DNA of 64,000 nt, taken from assembly GCA_013298595.1 (NCBI GenBank), contig JAAFIG010000015.1:21191-85190 (forward strand), given 5' to 3'. Positions 9,298 to 18,704 of the stretch are shown piece by piece. Made by a program: the position numbers and the translations under genes. The notes beneath the pieces were generated by a model. That model did not search any database. It was not told the origin of the DNA and saw only the letters and a list, made by a program, of their open reading frames with translations. Origin of the DNA: Deinococcales bacterium. GTDB taxonomy: Bacteria; Deinococcota; Deinococci; Deinococcales; JAAFIG01. The first letter of the stretch is position 1. Each line of letters begins with the position of its first letter.

Positions 9298-10554
9298 ATG
9301 CCACTTGATGCCACTACTTTAACCACTTTGACTTCCGAAGCCTTACAACGTTGCGATGATTTAGCTGCCCTGACCGAAGAACCTGGGCGTATCACTCGTA
9401 CTTTTCTATCCTATCCAATGAAAGAAGTGCATACGCTGCTTTCGATGTGGATGCGTGAAGCTGGTCTGACTGTTCGTGTGGATGCGGCTGGCAACATTAT
9501 TGGGCGGCTCGAGGGCACACAGGATACTCGAGCTTTGGTGATTGCTTCGCATGTGGATACTGTGCCTAATGCTGGTAAATTCGATGGTGTTTTAGGTGTG
9601 ATGCTAGGCATTGCTTTGGCTCGAGGTTTGCAGATCAGTGGACAAAAATTACCCTTTGCGCTCGAGATCATGGCATTTTCTGAGGAAGAAGGTGTACGTT
9701 TTGCTTTGCCATTTATTGGTTCAAAAGCTGTGGTTGGATCTTTAACCTCGGAAATGCTCGAGAAACGTGATGCAAACGGCGTAAGTGTTGCCGAAGCAAT
9801 TCAGCATTTTGGCTTGAACCCATTCGATATGGTCAACGCCAAGCACAAGGCTTTACTTGGTTACTTAGAACTGCATATCGAACAAGGTCCAGTGCTCGAG
9901 TCTAAAAATTTAGCTTTGGGTGTGGTACAAGGCATTGCTGGGCAGACTCGAGCCAGTTTGACCTTAACAGGTAAAGCCAATCATGCGGGCACAACTCCTA
10001 TGAATCTACGAAAAGATGCTTTGGTGGCAGCCGCTCAGGTGATTCTCGAGGTGGAACGCTTTGCTAAGAGTTTACCTAATTTGGTTGCCACGGTTGGCAT
10101 GATCGAAGTCACGCCTGGAGCTGGTAATGTCATACCAGAAACCGCCACCCTCAGTTTAGATGTGCGCCATTTAGATAATGCTACACGCAAACGAGCTGTC
10201 GCAGAAATTCTGGATTTTGCTTGGCAAATCGCTCGTAAACGCGATTTAGCTTTCAAGCATGAAATTAAACTCGAGCAAAACGCCAGTTTATGTGATGAAA
10301 TGCTAATCGGATTTTTAGGCGATGCACTCGAAGATTCAGGGCGGAAACGTTTTGAATTACCCAGTGGGGCAGGGCATGATGCAATGATTTTTGCTGATGT
10401 AACCCGTACTGCGATGCTGTTTATTCGTTCACCTGGTGGTATTTCGCATCACCCAAGCGAGAGTGTTTCGGTTGGTGATACTCGAGCAGCCTTAGAAGTG
10501 GCTTATTTGTTCCTTGAGAAAATTGCGTCTGCGCCTGCAATTATCTGGCAGTGA
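9298..10554 (+). CDS. M20-family amidohydrolase, probable allantoate amidohydrolase
   Basis: This 418-residue M20/ArgE-type metal-dependent amidase resembles allantoate amidohydrolase, N-carbamoyl-L-amino-acid hydrolase and ureidoglycolate amidohydrolase. Metal ligands are visible in ASHVDTVPNAGKFDGVLG, in the Glu-Glu pair of FSEEEGVRF and in ELHIEQGPVLE. The dimerisation domain contains GKANHAGTTPM, and the final His ligand lies in SPGGISHHPSE. Linkage to 5-hydroxyisourate hydrolase favours the allantoate reaction, which releases ammonia and CO2 from allantoate, but related substrates cannot be excluded. Confidence 0.85.
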   Translation: MPLDATTLTTLTSEALQRCDDLAALTEEPGRITRTFLSYPMKEVHTLLSMWMREAGLTVRVDAAGNIIGRLEGTQDTRALVIASHVDTVPNAGKFDGVLGVMLGIALARGLQISGQKLPFALEIMAFSEEEGVRFALPFIGSKAVVGSLTSEMLEKRDANGVSVAEAIQHFGLNPFDMVNAKHKALLGYLELHIEQGPVLESKNLALGVVQGIAGQTRASLTLTGKANHAGTTPMNLRKDALVAAAQVILEVERFAKSLPNLVATVGMIEVTPGAGNVIPETATLSLDVRHLDNATRKRAVAEILDFAWQIARKRDLAFKHEIKLEQNASLCDEMLIGFLGDALEDSGRKRFELPSGAGHDAMIFADVTRTAMLFIRSPGGISHHPSESVSVGDTRAALEVAYLFLEKIASAPAIIWQ

Positions 10555-10560
10555 TTGCAA

Positions 10561-10566
10561 TACACT
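10561..10566 (+). promoter_or_regulatory. -10 element TACACT overlapping a CTCGAG motif
   Basis: TACACT ends 6 bases before the ATG at 10573. Its last two bases are the first two of a CTCGAG palindrome, an arrangement also seen at 30528 and 46056. Confidence 0.55.
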
Positions 10567-10572
10567 CGAGTT

Positions 10573-10983
10573 ATGCCTCTTGTGATTGCTGCTCGGTTGC
10601 GGGTTCGTGCCCCAGAATTCATGCCTGTATTTGGTACACATGCCACGCAAAGTATCGAACAAGTCAAAACCGCTGCTGGCTGTTTAGCAACCAATTTTTT
10701 GCAAGATAATAACCTGACTTTTTGGAATTGCAGCATCTGGAAATCCGAAACGGCTATGCAAGCTTACATGCGTTCAGGCGCACACAAAGCTGCTATGCCA
10801 GACCTTGCCGAAACGTGCTGCGAAGCGGTTATGGCACGTTGGGAGCAAGCCGATGCCAGCATACCCAGTTGGCTCGAGGTACACGAAAAAATAGTGCAAA
10901 CAGGTAAAGGTTCAAAACTGAATTATCCGAGCTTAGCTCAAGAAACTCGAGATTTTCCACTACCTCGAGTACTCACCAAGTAA
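10573..10983 (+). CDS. Small dimeric alpha/beta-barrel-like protein, function unknown
   Basis: This 136-residue protein has an early beta-alpha-beta arrangement (VIAARLRVRAP, then NLTFWNCSIWKSETAMQAYM), resembling the ferredoxin-like barrel of DUF3291 and antibiotic-biosynthesis-monooxygenase-like proteins. The motif SIWKSETAMQAYMRSGAHK is typical of such small heme-degrading or monooxygenase-like folds, but no catalytic residue can be assigned. The start is set by the TACACT box 6 bases upstream. It follows the M20 amidase gene by 18 bases yet carries its own promoter, and its 3' end overlaps the convergent Sir2 gene by 24 bases. Confidence 0.65.
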   Translation: MPLVIAARLRVRAPEFMPVFGTHATQSIEQVKTAAGCLATNFLQDNNLTFWNCSIWKSETAMQAYMRSGAHKAAMPDLAETCCEAVMARWEQADASIPSWLEVHEKIVQTGKGSKLNYPSLAQETRDFPLPRVLTK

Positions 10984-11685
10984 AGCGCCTAAGCCTTTAA
11001 TCGCACTGCTCGAGACTCGTAGATCGGCGTACTTAGATAGCGGTGTGACTTCTGGGTTGACTTCAATCAGTAACGCGCCACTTTCTTTGGCAATACGTCC
11101 AAGACTGGCAGCTGGTTCAACAAGACTGCTAGTCCCAATGACCAGCGCAACCTCGCATTGTTCAAAGGTTTTCCAAGCTTGTTCAAGAATGGCTCGAGGC
11201 AGTAATTCACCAAACCAAACAACATTTGGACGCATTCTCGAAGCACATTTTTGGCAGATTGGTGGTGGGACAAAATCTGGGCTTAAAGCTTGAACATGAC
11301 TGCATTTTTCACAACGTGCCGTGGTGATATTGCCATGTAACTCGAGCACATTTTGACTACCTGCCCGTTGATGTAATTGGTCTACATTTTGTGTCACCAC
11401 AGTTAAAGCTGTGCGTTGCTCGAGAGCAGCTAAGGCAGTATGCGCTGCATTAGGTTGCGCTGTCTGGCAGGTGATAAAGCGCTCGGCATACCATTGCCAA
11501 ACCAGTTCAGCATTTTTTTCATACGCTACAGGGCTTGCCAATTCATGTGGGCTAAACCGCGCCCAGTAGCCCGTTTGAGCATCACGAAAAGTTGGAATAC
11601 CACTCTCAGCACTGATACCAGCCCCTGTGAGAACAGCCACTCGAGCAGCGGTATTGATTTTATTTTTTGCAATCTCGAGATTCAT
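10960..11685 (-). CDS. cobB: Sir2-family NAD-dependent protein deacylase
   Basis: This 241-residue sirtuin removes acyl groups from lysines using NAD+. Motifs in order are TGAGISAESGIPTFRD (NAD binding), TQNVDQLHQRAGS (active site), the catalytic His in LELHGN, a four-cysteine zinc site CEKC...CQKC, VWFGELLP, and GTSSLVEPAASL. The first in-frame ATG at 11721 is rejected because a TATATT box lies 7 bases before the ATG at 11685. It probably regulates central metabolism through lysine deacylation, as bacterial CobB does. Confidence 0.93.
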   Translation of the reverse strand: MNLEIAKNKINTAARVAVLTGAGISAESGIPTFRDAQTGYWARFSPHELASPVAYEKNAELVWQWYAERFITCQTAQPNAAHTALAALEQRTALTVVTQNVDQLHQRAGSQNVLELHGNITTARCEKCSHVQALSPDFVPPPICQKCASRMRPNVVWFGELLPRAILEQAWKTFEQCEVALVIGTSSLVEPAASLGRIAKESGALLIEVNPEVTPLSKYADLRVSSSAIKGLGALLGEYSR

Positions 11686-11699
11686 GACAAGCAATATAC

Positions 11700-11997
11700 G
11701 GTGTCCACAAGAAAATGCCATGCGTCAAACGACTTAAGTCATTTCATTTTGATTTTGGGGCAGGGCGAACACAAGGTTCGCCCCTGCAAGAACGATGTTT
11801 TTCGTAGGGGAGGGGCTTGTCCCCTCCCATGTGAGATTGAATTTGGTGACTTTCGCCCGAGGTCTAGTATCTTAATAACTGCATTACACGATTCCACCAA
11901 AAGCGCAAAGCTTTGGAATTCCGTGTGAAATACATCATCCTAACTCCCTAGTTTTTGTTTACATTATCCTAAGCCTTATTCTGTTAGCATTTTAGGT
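11700..11997. repeat. Intergenic stretch with two GC-rich hairpin repeats
   Basis: No convincing gene lies between the Sir2 and dehalogenase genes. The stretch holds GGGCGAAC / GTTCGCCC (about 11763-11783) and GGGAGGGG / CCCCTCCC around a CTTGT loop (11808-11828), plus the short palindrome GACTTAAGTC at 11731-11740. Elements of the first type, a GGGCGAACACAAGGTTCGCCC core, are known as dispersed intergenic hairpins in unrelated bacterial genomes. A weak TAGCAT box lies 7 bases before the next ATG. Confidence 0.55.
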
Positions 11998-12906
11998 ATG
12001 AATAGCAAACGCACACCCGATGAGGCATTTGAGAACCTCAGCAATTATGCTTTTGCACCACATTATCTCGAGGATTTATCAGGGTTTACGGGTTTGCGTT
12101 TACATTATCTCGATGAAGGCGAACGCCATGCTCGGCAAACTTTTTTATGTCTGCACGGGCAACCAACTTGGAGTTATTTGTATCGCAAAATGATTCCTGT
12201 TTTCTCGAGTGCAGGGCATCGTGTGATTGCTCCAGATTTATTTGGTTTTGGGCGTTCTGATAAACCTGTTGCAGAAAGTGATTACACCTTTGATTTTCAT
12301 CGGCAATCTTTGCTGCGTTTGATCGAAAAACTGGATTTACAAAACATCACTTTGGTTTGCCAAGATTGGGGTGGTTTACTTGGGCTAACCATTCCAATGT
12401 CCATGCCAGAACGCTTCTCGAGATTATTAGTCATGAACACCACTCTTGCCGTTGGTAAAGCCCCAACCATCGCCAGTGGCTTAGCTTTTCAAGCATGGCG
12501 AACCTTTAATAAACTCAACCCCGATTTAGCCATTAGTAAATTGGTTCGTGGTAGCGAACCGTATATCAGTTTAGAAGAAGCCAAAGGCTACGATGCACCA
12601 TTTCCTGACCAGAGTTACAAAGCGGGTGTACGAATATTCCCAGAACTTGTTCCAAGTCGTCCAGATGCACCCGAAGCAGCACTGGCTCGAGCTGCTAAGC
12701 AATGGTGGGCAAATGAATGGACAGGGCAGAGTTTTATGGCAGTTGGAATGAAAGATTTGATTCTCGGTGCAGCAGTGATGCAAGATTTACGTAAAACTAT
12801 TCGCAATTGCCCTACACCACTCGAGATTCGCCAAGCAGGGCATTTTGTTCAAGAATCAGGCAAAGAAATTGCTTTAGCTGCCTTACAAGCATTTGCCCAG
12901 ATTTAA
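11998..12906 (+). CDS. Haloalkane dehalogenase-type alpha/beta hydrolase
   Basis: This 302-residue alpha/beta hydrolase has haloalkane dehalogenase subfamily I marks. HGQPTWSYLYRKMIP forms the oxyanion/halide region. The nucleophile Asp lies in the elbow VCQDWGG at about residue 123. PDLFGFGRSDKP and the C-terminal catalytic His in AGHFVQESG are present. In the family the enzyme cleaves carbon-halogen bonds by an alkyl-enzyme intermediate and releases halide and alcohol. It is distinct from the second, lipoprotein-type homologue at 38935-40101. Some relatives are epoxide or ester hydrolases, so dehalogenation is likely but not proven. Its stop overlaps the convergent ABC permease gene by 4 bases. 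Confidence 0.85.
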   Translation: MNSKRTPDEAFENLSNYAFAPHYLEDLSGFTGLRLHYLDEGERHARQTFLCLHGQPTWSYLYRKMIPVFSSAGHRVIAPDLFGFGRSDKPVAESDYTFDFHRQSLLRLIEKLDLQNITLVCQDWGGLLGLTIPMSMPERFSRLLVMNTTLAVGKAPTIASGLAFQAWRTFNKLNPDLAISKLVRGSEPYISLEEAKGYDAPFPDQSYKAGVRIFPELVPSRPDAPEAALARAAKQWWANEWTGQSFMAVGMKDLILGAAVMQDLRKTIRNCPTPLEIRQAGHFVQESGKEIALAALQAFAQI

Positions 12907-13655
12907 CGGTAATTTGCTCCCTCATCGCGTTTATATGCCCAGACTGCCAATACCAAAAACACCACGGTATAACCAAGAATCCACAGTGCATGCGTACCAT
13001 CACCCGCAGCACTTGGCACACCAACGGCTGCTCGAGTCAGTTGTCCACCATGATAAGCAGGTAAAAATGGGGCAATATCTTGCACCATTTTTGGTAGACC
13101 ATCCAAAGGAATAAACAACCCCGAAGCAAAACTCATAGGAAAGAAAATAAGATTGACCACTGGGCTAACTGCATTTACACCACGCACTGCATAACCGATA
13201 AAGACTGCCATTGCTGCAAAAGGTAGGACACTAAAAATAGCTCGAGCCACAAGGTTCAACCATTTACCAACCTCGAGTTGAAACCCAGCGCTGATTGTGC
13301 CAACAATAATCAGTAAGTTAATGGCAATTAGTGCAAGCAAAATGACTGAAACAATTTTTGCCACAAATAACATCCAAACTCGAGCGGGAGTAGTGCGAAG
13401 GTACTTATACCAACCTGTGTCTCGTTCGGTGGCAATGACGATACTCAGATTAAACATCACTGTTTGAATGACCGAGTACATGACAAAACTGGCTAGAATA
13501 TACGCACCCACACTAAAACCATTGATTTTACCACTAGCGTTTGGTAAACCAAAAAAAGTCCAGAACATAATCGGAAATAACAACGTTGGAATCATCGAAG
13601 CTGGACTCCGCAGCATCCGCAGTAACTCGGCGCGAATCTGATTGAAAACATTCAT
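12903..13655 (-). CDS. ABC-2 type transporter permease
   Basis: This 250-residue membrane permease of the ABC-2 family has six hydrophobic segments and the conserved late motif (NLIFFPMSFASGLFIPLDGLP) typical of drug and polyketide exporters. Its ATG overlaps the stop of the ATPase gene (ATGA), with a strong GGGGGG ribosome-binding run just upstream. Translational coupling with the ATPase is therefore expected. The two likely form a homodimeric exporter; the cargo is unknown. Confidence 0.88.
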   Translation of the reverse strand: MNVFNQIRAELLRMLRSPASMIPTLLFPIMFWTFFGLPNASGKINGFSVGAYILASFVMYSVIQTVMFNLSIVIATERDTGWYKYLRTTPARVWMLFVAKIVSVILLALIAINLLIIVGTISAGFQLEVGKWLNLVARAIFSVLPFAAMAVFIGYAVRGVNAVSPVVNLIFFPMSFASGLFIPLDGLPKMVQDIAPFLPAYHGGQLTRAAVGVPSAAGDGTHALWILGYTVVFLVLAVWAYKRDEGANYR

Positions 13656-14551
13656 GCTTGCCCCCCGATAATAGGCTTTGCTGCTGTTAAAGCCACAAAT
13701 GCTTCTTCTAAGCCACCACCACGCACTTCTAAATCAGAAATCTCGAGATTACGGGCAAAAATTTCACGCAGCACTTTCTCGGGTTCTAAAGTGTATAACT
13801 CGGTAGTATCACCCACTTGGTGTTGTCTCGAGACAGCTGCTAAGTTTGTTAAAACATTGGGTGTAGCAATTTTAAAACGAATGATTTTACCACCCACCCG
13901 AGCTTTAATTTGCGCGGGGCTACCTTGGGCAACAATGCTGCCTTGATTAATCACCACAATGCGTTCGGCAAGTGCATCGGCTTCCTCGAGATAATGCGTG
14001 GTCAGAATAATGGTTTTGCCTTGCTCGGCAAACTGGCTAACTTGTTGCCAAAAACCACGTCTTGATTCGACATCCAAAGCAGCTGTTGGTTCATCCAAAA
14101 AAAGCACATCTGGGTTACCAATCACACTCAGCGCAAAACACAAACGCTTTTTTTGCCCACCCGATAAACTCGAGCAAATATTACTCGCTTTAGCAGTTAA
14201 ATCTGCCATCTCGAGGGCTTTAGCCACACTGAGTGGCTTAGGGTAATAACCTGCAATTAATGCCAGTGCTTCCGAAACCCGTAGTGTACTTGGCACATCA
14301 GAATCTTGCAGCATCACACCAACTCGTTCTCGAGCTGTTGGGTCTTGTGGGTCTTGGGAAAAAATTCGAGCTGTACCACTATCAGGGCGGCGCAAACCAA
14401 GCATTAAACTAATGGTCGTGGTTTTGCCTGCGCCATTAGGTCCAAGAAACGCCACAACTTCGCCAGATGCAACATCAAAAGAAACATCATTTACCGCTTT
14501 AAGATTGCCAAATTGTTTAGAAACATTTTTTAATTCAACCGCTGGATTCAT
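13652..14551 (-). CDS. ABC transporter ATP-binding protein
   Basis: This 299-residue ABC ATPase has Walker A GPNGAGKTT, signature SLSGGQKKRL, Walker B VLFLDEPTAALD and the switch His in TTHYLEEAD. The C-terminal extension resembles those of DrrA/NatA-like exporter ATPases. The start at 14551 is chosen because AAGGAG precedes it at the right distance; the upstream ATG at 14593 has none. It is the middle gene of a three-gene unit (DUF1266 protein, ATPase, permease). Confidence 0.9.
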   Translation of the reverse strand: MNPAVELKNVSKQFGNLKAVNDVSFDVASGEVVAFLGPNGAGKTTTISLMLGLRRPDSGTARIFSQDPQDPTARERVGVMLQDSDVPSTLRVSEALALIAGYYPKPLSVAKALEMADLTAKASNICSSLSGGQKKRLCFALSVIGNPDVLFLDEPTAALDVESRRGFWQQVSQFAEQGKTIILTTHYLEEADALAERIVVINQGSIVAQGSPAQIKARVGGKIIRFKIATPNVLTNLAAVSRQHQVGDTTELYTLEPEKVLREIFARNLEISDLEVRGGGLEEAFVALTAAKPIIGGQA

Positions 14552-14604
14552 TGATTTCTCCTTGAAGTAAATCTGTATACGGGCAAAAAGCAATTTTCGT
14601 TCCT

Positions 14605-15876
14605 TTAATACTTCTTATTGATATTTGGTTCGTGCCACCATTGCACTTTCGGAGCAGTCGCAAAATTTGCAAATTCCGATTCGGCTGACACAGACTCGAG
14701 CGGATACTGCCACGGAATTTTTTGTAACGGACTGGCTGGGCTGTATTGCAAAAGCTCGAGCAATTGATCAAGCTCCTCGTTGGTAGTGCCAATATCCTCA
14801 GGTGTTTGACCCGCATAGATTTGCCACAAGTTACGACCTGTCTTAAATGCCATCAGCATATCCCGCCAATCGCTATAAGCAGCTTGCAGAGGTTGCGCTG
14901 CAATTAACATCAAATCATGAGCCTCTGCAACCGTTAGCAGCCCCATACAAACCCCACTGGTAGCCAGTTGCATAAAACGTACCAAATCCCAAGCAATCAG
15001 ATTTTGTAGCGGTTGTTGCTGCATTGCCTCGAGTTCAGGTCTATGCCTATCTAAGAAAACACCACGCAAAACCTCGAGTAATTCACGGCGATTCGTCACG
15101 CCCCAGTCTCGGTCAAGCATGTGTTGCATAAATTCGGCTGGCTCGAGTGAATCTACGGCTTCGCCCCACCATGCACGATAAATCGCAGCCACAGCTAAAC
15201 ACCAATGATAACTCGAGGCGATAAACGCACTTTCTGCCCGATAAAAAAGAGCATTGGTTAAATATTTCGCCCGAATAACCTCGAGTTCGGTTTCACCATT
15301 TTCTGGTAAAGATAATTTCCACGGAATTTTCTGCCATAAACCATCGGGCTGTAACAACGCCGAAGCTTTGGCATAAATCGCTTGTTTAGCCAAAGCAATC
15401 TCAGGTACAGTCTGCCCAATCAATTCGCGATGCAGCACAAAAATTTCTGAAAACACCACCACAAAATCACGCCATGTCGCAAACAAAACTTGTAAACGCC
15501 GCGCATAACAAAACATCAAAGCATATGCTTCTTCTGACTCGAGCAACCGAGCATTCCAAGCCGCCCGACACATCAACAACCCCATTAACAAATCGTAAAC
15601 CACTGGGTCGGACTGCACTCGAGTAGCATTCGCCCGTTGAAAAGCAGCAATATCGGATCGTTCGCCCTTAAAAATTCTAAAAACAACATCTGCCAAAATA
15701 TCTTCTCGAGTACCACGATCTAATTCCTCGAGCAAAACCAAGAAATCATCATGATCATCTGCTACAAATAATTGCTCATTTGGCATACCAACAGCCTCGA
15801 GCAAAGGACTAAGCACCCCAAGCAACCAAGCATCACCTGCCGACATGAATACAGTTGGTTTACGTTTCCAAAACAT
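14605..15876 (-). CDS. DUF1266-domain protein with two repeat units
   Basis: This 423-residue protein contains two copies of the same module. The one at about 95-245 has AWNARLLESEEAYALMFCYARRLQVLFATWRDF, and the one at about 265-385 has the canonical DUF1266 pattern (AWDLVRFMQLA..., MLMAFKTGRNLW). A shared short motif, WQKIPWKLSL and LQKIPWQYPL, follows each. The function of DUF1266 is not known. It lies 53 bases upstream of the ABC ATPase on the same strand, so a link with that exporter is possible. An ATG at 15876 is preferred over the TTG at 15894. Confidence 0.7.
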   Translation of the reverse strand: MFWKRKPTVFMSAGDAWLLGVLSPLLEAVGMPNEQLFVADDHDDFLVLLEELDRGTREDILADVVFRIFKGERSDIAAFQRANATRVQSDPVVYDLLMGLLMCRAAWNARLLESEEAYALMFCYARRLQVLFATWRDFVVVFSEIFVLHRELIGQTVPEIALAKQAIYAKASALLQPDGLWQKIPWKLSLPENGETELEVIRAKYLTNALFYRAESAFIASSYHWCLAVAAIYRAWWGEAVDSLEPAEFMQHMLDRDWGVTNRRELLEVLRGVFLDRHRPELEAMQQQPLQNLIAWDLVRFMQLATSGVCMGLLTVAEAHDLMLIAAQPLQAAYSDWRDMLMAFKTGRNLWQIYAGQTPEDIGTTNEELDQLLELLQYSPASPLQKIPWQYPLESVSAESEFANFATAPKVQWWHEPNINKKY

Positions 15877-16057
15877 GTTGATTACCCCTACCAAACCAAC
15901 TTTTTTTCAAAATACTCAACAGCCATAAACCCACAAAAACAAAAAACCTTATAGCCGCATAAACTCGAGGTAGTAATTGCAGCAGCAAAGTATTTCCTCC
16001 TTGTTAAGCACGAATACAGCTGCTTACCAGCAAACAATACGTGTTAGCTTATGTGCC

Positions 16058-16708
16058 ATGAAACCAACTATTGCACATAGACAATTTCTCACCCTAGAAT
16101 CTCGAGCCGCCGCCGCATTTCTGGTTGAACCAAAAAATTTGCGCTTACTTGATCCATTTTTACAAAACGAACAAAGCATTGCCCAATTCGCCACTCAACT
16201 TGAACTCAACCCAAATGCTGCTTTCAAAATCGTTAAAAAACTCGAGACACTCGGATTTATTACTTGTACCAAAGAAATCATGCGACGTGGTAAACCCATT
16301 AAATTGTACCAAGCCACCGCACCAGCCTTCTTTGTACCATTCACCCATATTCCCGCTGAACACTTTATTGCCGAAATCACCAAAAGCAACTGGGAAACCA
16401 TGCTTAGTGCCATGAATAAACTCTTTTCTGAAGGACGCTTAATCGAAGAAGGGTACGGAGCAATCACATCACATACACCCAACGGTAGAATCATGCTGAC
16501 ACCAGCAAAAGCCAATGGCGAACTTTGGGATGCTAGTGCCCCCGATTTTCCAGCTTTTGCCGCCGCATGGTTGCGTTTAAAACTCAGTTTTGCCGATGCC
16601 AAAGCTTTACAAACCGACTTGGTTAAACTTTACTCGAGTTACCTTGAACGCGATGGAAGCGGCGATTATTTGATGGGCATTTTTTTAATTGAAACACCAC
16701 AAACTTAA
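16058..16708 (+). CDS. Winged-helix transcriptional regulator (ArsR-like)
   Basis: This 216-residue protein has an N-terminal winged helix at about 5-75. The segment QSIAQFATQLELNPNAAFKIVKKLETLGFI matches a helix-turn-helix with recognition helix, and RRGKPIKLYQATAPAF is the wing. The remainder resembles effector or dimerisation regions of ArsR/PaaX-like regulators but shows no ligand motif I can name. The start at 16058 is used because the residues before it are not conserved-looking. It is divergent from the DUF1266-ABC operon, which it may control. Confidence 0.7.
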   Translation: MKPTIAHRQFLTLESRAAAAFLVEPKNLRLLDPFLQNEQSIAQFATQLELNPNAAFKIVKKLETLGFITCTKEIMRRGKPIKLYQATAPAFFVPFTHIPAEHFIAEITKSNWETMLSAMNKLFSEGRLIEEGYGAITSHTPNGRIMLTPAKANGELWDASAPDFPAFAAAWLRLKLSFADAKALQTDLVKLYSSYLERDGSGDYLMGIFLIETPQT

Positions 16709-17301
16709 AACCAAAAAGATTTTTACTTAAAAGCCCAGAATTAAGAAAAGTTGACTAGAATTTTGTGGTCATCAGCATCACTCGAGCGCTTGATAACCAC
16801 ACCAAAAAACTAAACTTAGCAGATCATCTTATCAGTCACGATGTCGTCCCTGATTTTCTAGCAATTGAATAAAGTGTTTTCTGAACCTGTCAGACTCTTG
16901 TTCATTCAAAGTTAGGATGTCCTGATCTCGATTTTTGTTAAACAAATCATTCTCGAGGTGAAACCTGCACGAGAATTTTTTCTGTGAAAAAACGATTCAC
17001 TCCTTCACAGATTTTGTAGCAGTTTTTCACGGCTGATTCATGAATAGACATTACGATCAGCTTATAAGAAAATACGTTCAGCGAAACCAAATTTTGCTTA
17101 CAATAACATTATGCTTCTGAAACGAATCCTTGTGTTGCACCACCCTCTGGGGTTCCATCATACAACCTCTTGTGTGTTGAAGACCATTTACAGCAGTTGA
17201 GACACTTTTGTTTCCCAAAGTTTGGTAAAAGCACTTTCCTTTTGTAGTTCGTTCTCGAGAAGAAGATAAATCGCAAAACCTTGTACATAAGGAGCTGACT
17301 G
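16709..17301. other. Non-coding stretch upstream of the glycoside hydrolase lipoprotein gene
   Basis: About 590 AT-rich bases carry no open frame of note. Only three CTCGAG motifs occur, and the run ends in an AAGGAG ribosome-binding site before the ATG at 17302. I see no clear terminator hairpin or RNA gene. Confidence 0.5.
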
Positions 17302-18504
17302 ATGCCCAGAACTTTGATGATTTACTTGGTCACTTTTTTCCTTATGACAGGATGCAGCAAAAGACAGTCTAACTCTACGAATACCTTCAGCACACTTGAT
17401 CTTTCCAAGGGTATACCCAATACCCTTGGTGTTTTAATCCACGACACAGGTAACGAAAATCTTGACCGTGCAAAGCAAGGAGGCTTCAAAATCATTCGCA
17501 TGGATTTGGCGTGGTACGCGGTTGAATCTATCAAGGGTCAATACGATTGGAACGAGTACGACGCAGTAGTAAGCCGCCTCAAAGCCAGAGGGCTGCGCCC
17601 CCTTTTTATTCTCGATTTTAATAACCCCAACTACAGCGCAGGCAGTGAAATGGACGGCATTGATACACCCGAGGAACGCGAAGGCTATAAGAACTTCGCC
17701 GTTGCAGCCGTGAAACGGTATCAGGATTTGATCAACCCGCTTTGGGAAATCTACAATGAACCCAACCGCCCGACCTTCTGGAGTGACCCAAGCCCACTCG
17801 AGTACACGAACCTTTTGAAAGTTGTCGTGCCTGCCATGCGTCAGGCTAAACCCAATCTTTTTGTCATGGCTCCTGGCTTGGGACATGCCCCAGCACTAGA
17901 CAAAACAGACAAACTTATCAAAGTAGATTTTGGCTATCTGGAAAGCACCTTTGCCTTGGGCATTCTGAACCATGTAGATGCCATCAGCATTCACCCTTAC
18001 CCTGATGGTGAACCAGAACTCGCCTTAGACATTTACAATGACATTCGCTCTTTGATGAAGATATACGGCAAAACCCTGCCAATTATCAGCAGTGAATGGG
18101 GCTACTCGTCGGTGGCTGCATTTGCAAATACACCACAGCTTCACGCCAATTACTTAACCCGCATGTACTTAATCAATTTAAGTCAGGATGTTCTTTCGAT
18201 TGGTTACAAATTAGAAGCAGGCAGCCCTGACCCAACTGCAGATAGTTACGAACTCGGCTTTAGTTGGTTCAATGCTAATGGTAGTGCAAAACCTGTTTAT
18301 TCACAGGTGAAAACAATGATTCAGACGCTAAATGGTTTGTCGTTTGATAAACAACTACCCTCGAGCGAAAATGACTATCTGATGGAGTTTTCTAACAGCA
18401 CAAAAACAATTTTGGCAGCATGGACGACACGCTCAGCACACACCATCAACGTTTATGGCAAACCCATCAACATCAGTGGCAAACCGATTTATATAACCAA
18501 GTGA
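17302..18504 (+). CDS. Lipoprotein with clan GH-A glycoside hydrolase-like domain
   Basis: This 400-residue protein has a lipoprotein signal (hydrophobic 4-14, lipobox LMTGC). The mature part folds as a TIM-barrel of clan GH-A type. A first strand (IRMDLAWYAVE) is followed by YDWNEYDAVVSRLKARGLRP and the acid/base motif WEIYNEPN, where Glu is followed by Pro-Asn as in GH5/GH39/GH53 relatives. The second Glu is likely in IISSEWGYSS. Substrate cannot be assigned. AAGGAG lies 8-10 bases before the ATG, so translation is conventional. It has only two CTCGAG motifs in 1.2 kb, fewer than most genes here. Confidence 0.8.
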   Translation: MPRTLMIYLVTFFLMTGCSKRQSNSTNTFSTLDLSKGIPNTLGVLIHDTGNENLDRAKQGGFKIIRMDLAWYAVESIKGQYDWNEYDAVVSRLKARGLRPLFILDFNNPNYSAGSEMDGIDTPEEREGYKNFAVAAVKRYQDLINPLWEIYNEPNRPTFWSDPSPLEYTNLLKVVVPAMRQAKPNLFVMAPGLGHAPALDKTDKLIKVDFGYLESTFALGILNHVDAISIHPYPDGEPELALDIYNDIRSLMKIYGKTLPIISSEWGYSSVAAFANTPQLHANYLTRMYLINLSQDVLSIGYKLEAGSPDPTADSYELGFSWFNANGSAKPVYSQVKTMIQTLNGLSFDKQLPSSENDYLMEFSNSTKTILAAWTTRSAHTINVYGKPINISGKPIYITK

Positions 18505-18704
18505 TAGCTCGAGTACCCATACGGCAACGCGTCACTCCTGATCTCAAGTTTTTTGATGTTCACACAGCTCGAGAACATCTTCTTAAACCAAGCTACTATT
18601 TTCTCGAGTATCTTCTTAGCTGGTTCTTGAATTTTATCCAGTGCAACTTTAAGACTTCCTGCTATTTTCGTTAAACCAGCAGCCGATGCTAGACTCAATG
18701 TCAC
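18489..18704 (-). pseudogene. Remnant of a DUF4157-carrier linker region
   Basis: The 71-residue frame contains AAGLTKIAGSLKVALDKIQ and then KKILEKIVAWFKKMF. This aligns with the segment of carrier B (around residues 1000-1040) that reads FAGLGKIGGKIRDVLKTIQ and ALDKLVKFIADKA. It starts within the end of the putative immunity gene at 18701 and has no domain of its own. It is best explained as the leftover of a third carrier whose tip cassette was inserted or exchanged here. It is unlikely to make a functional product. Confidence 0.5.
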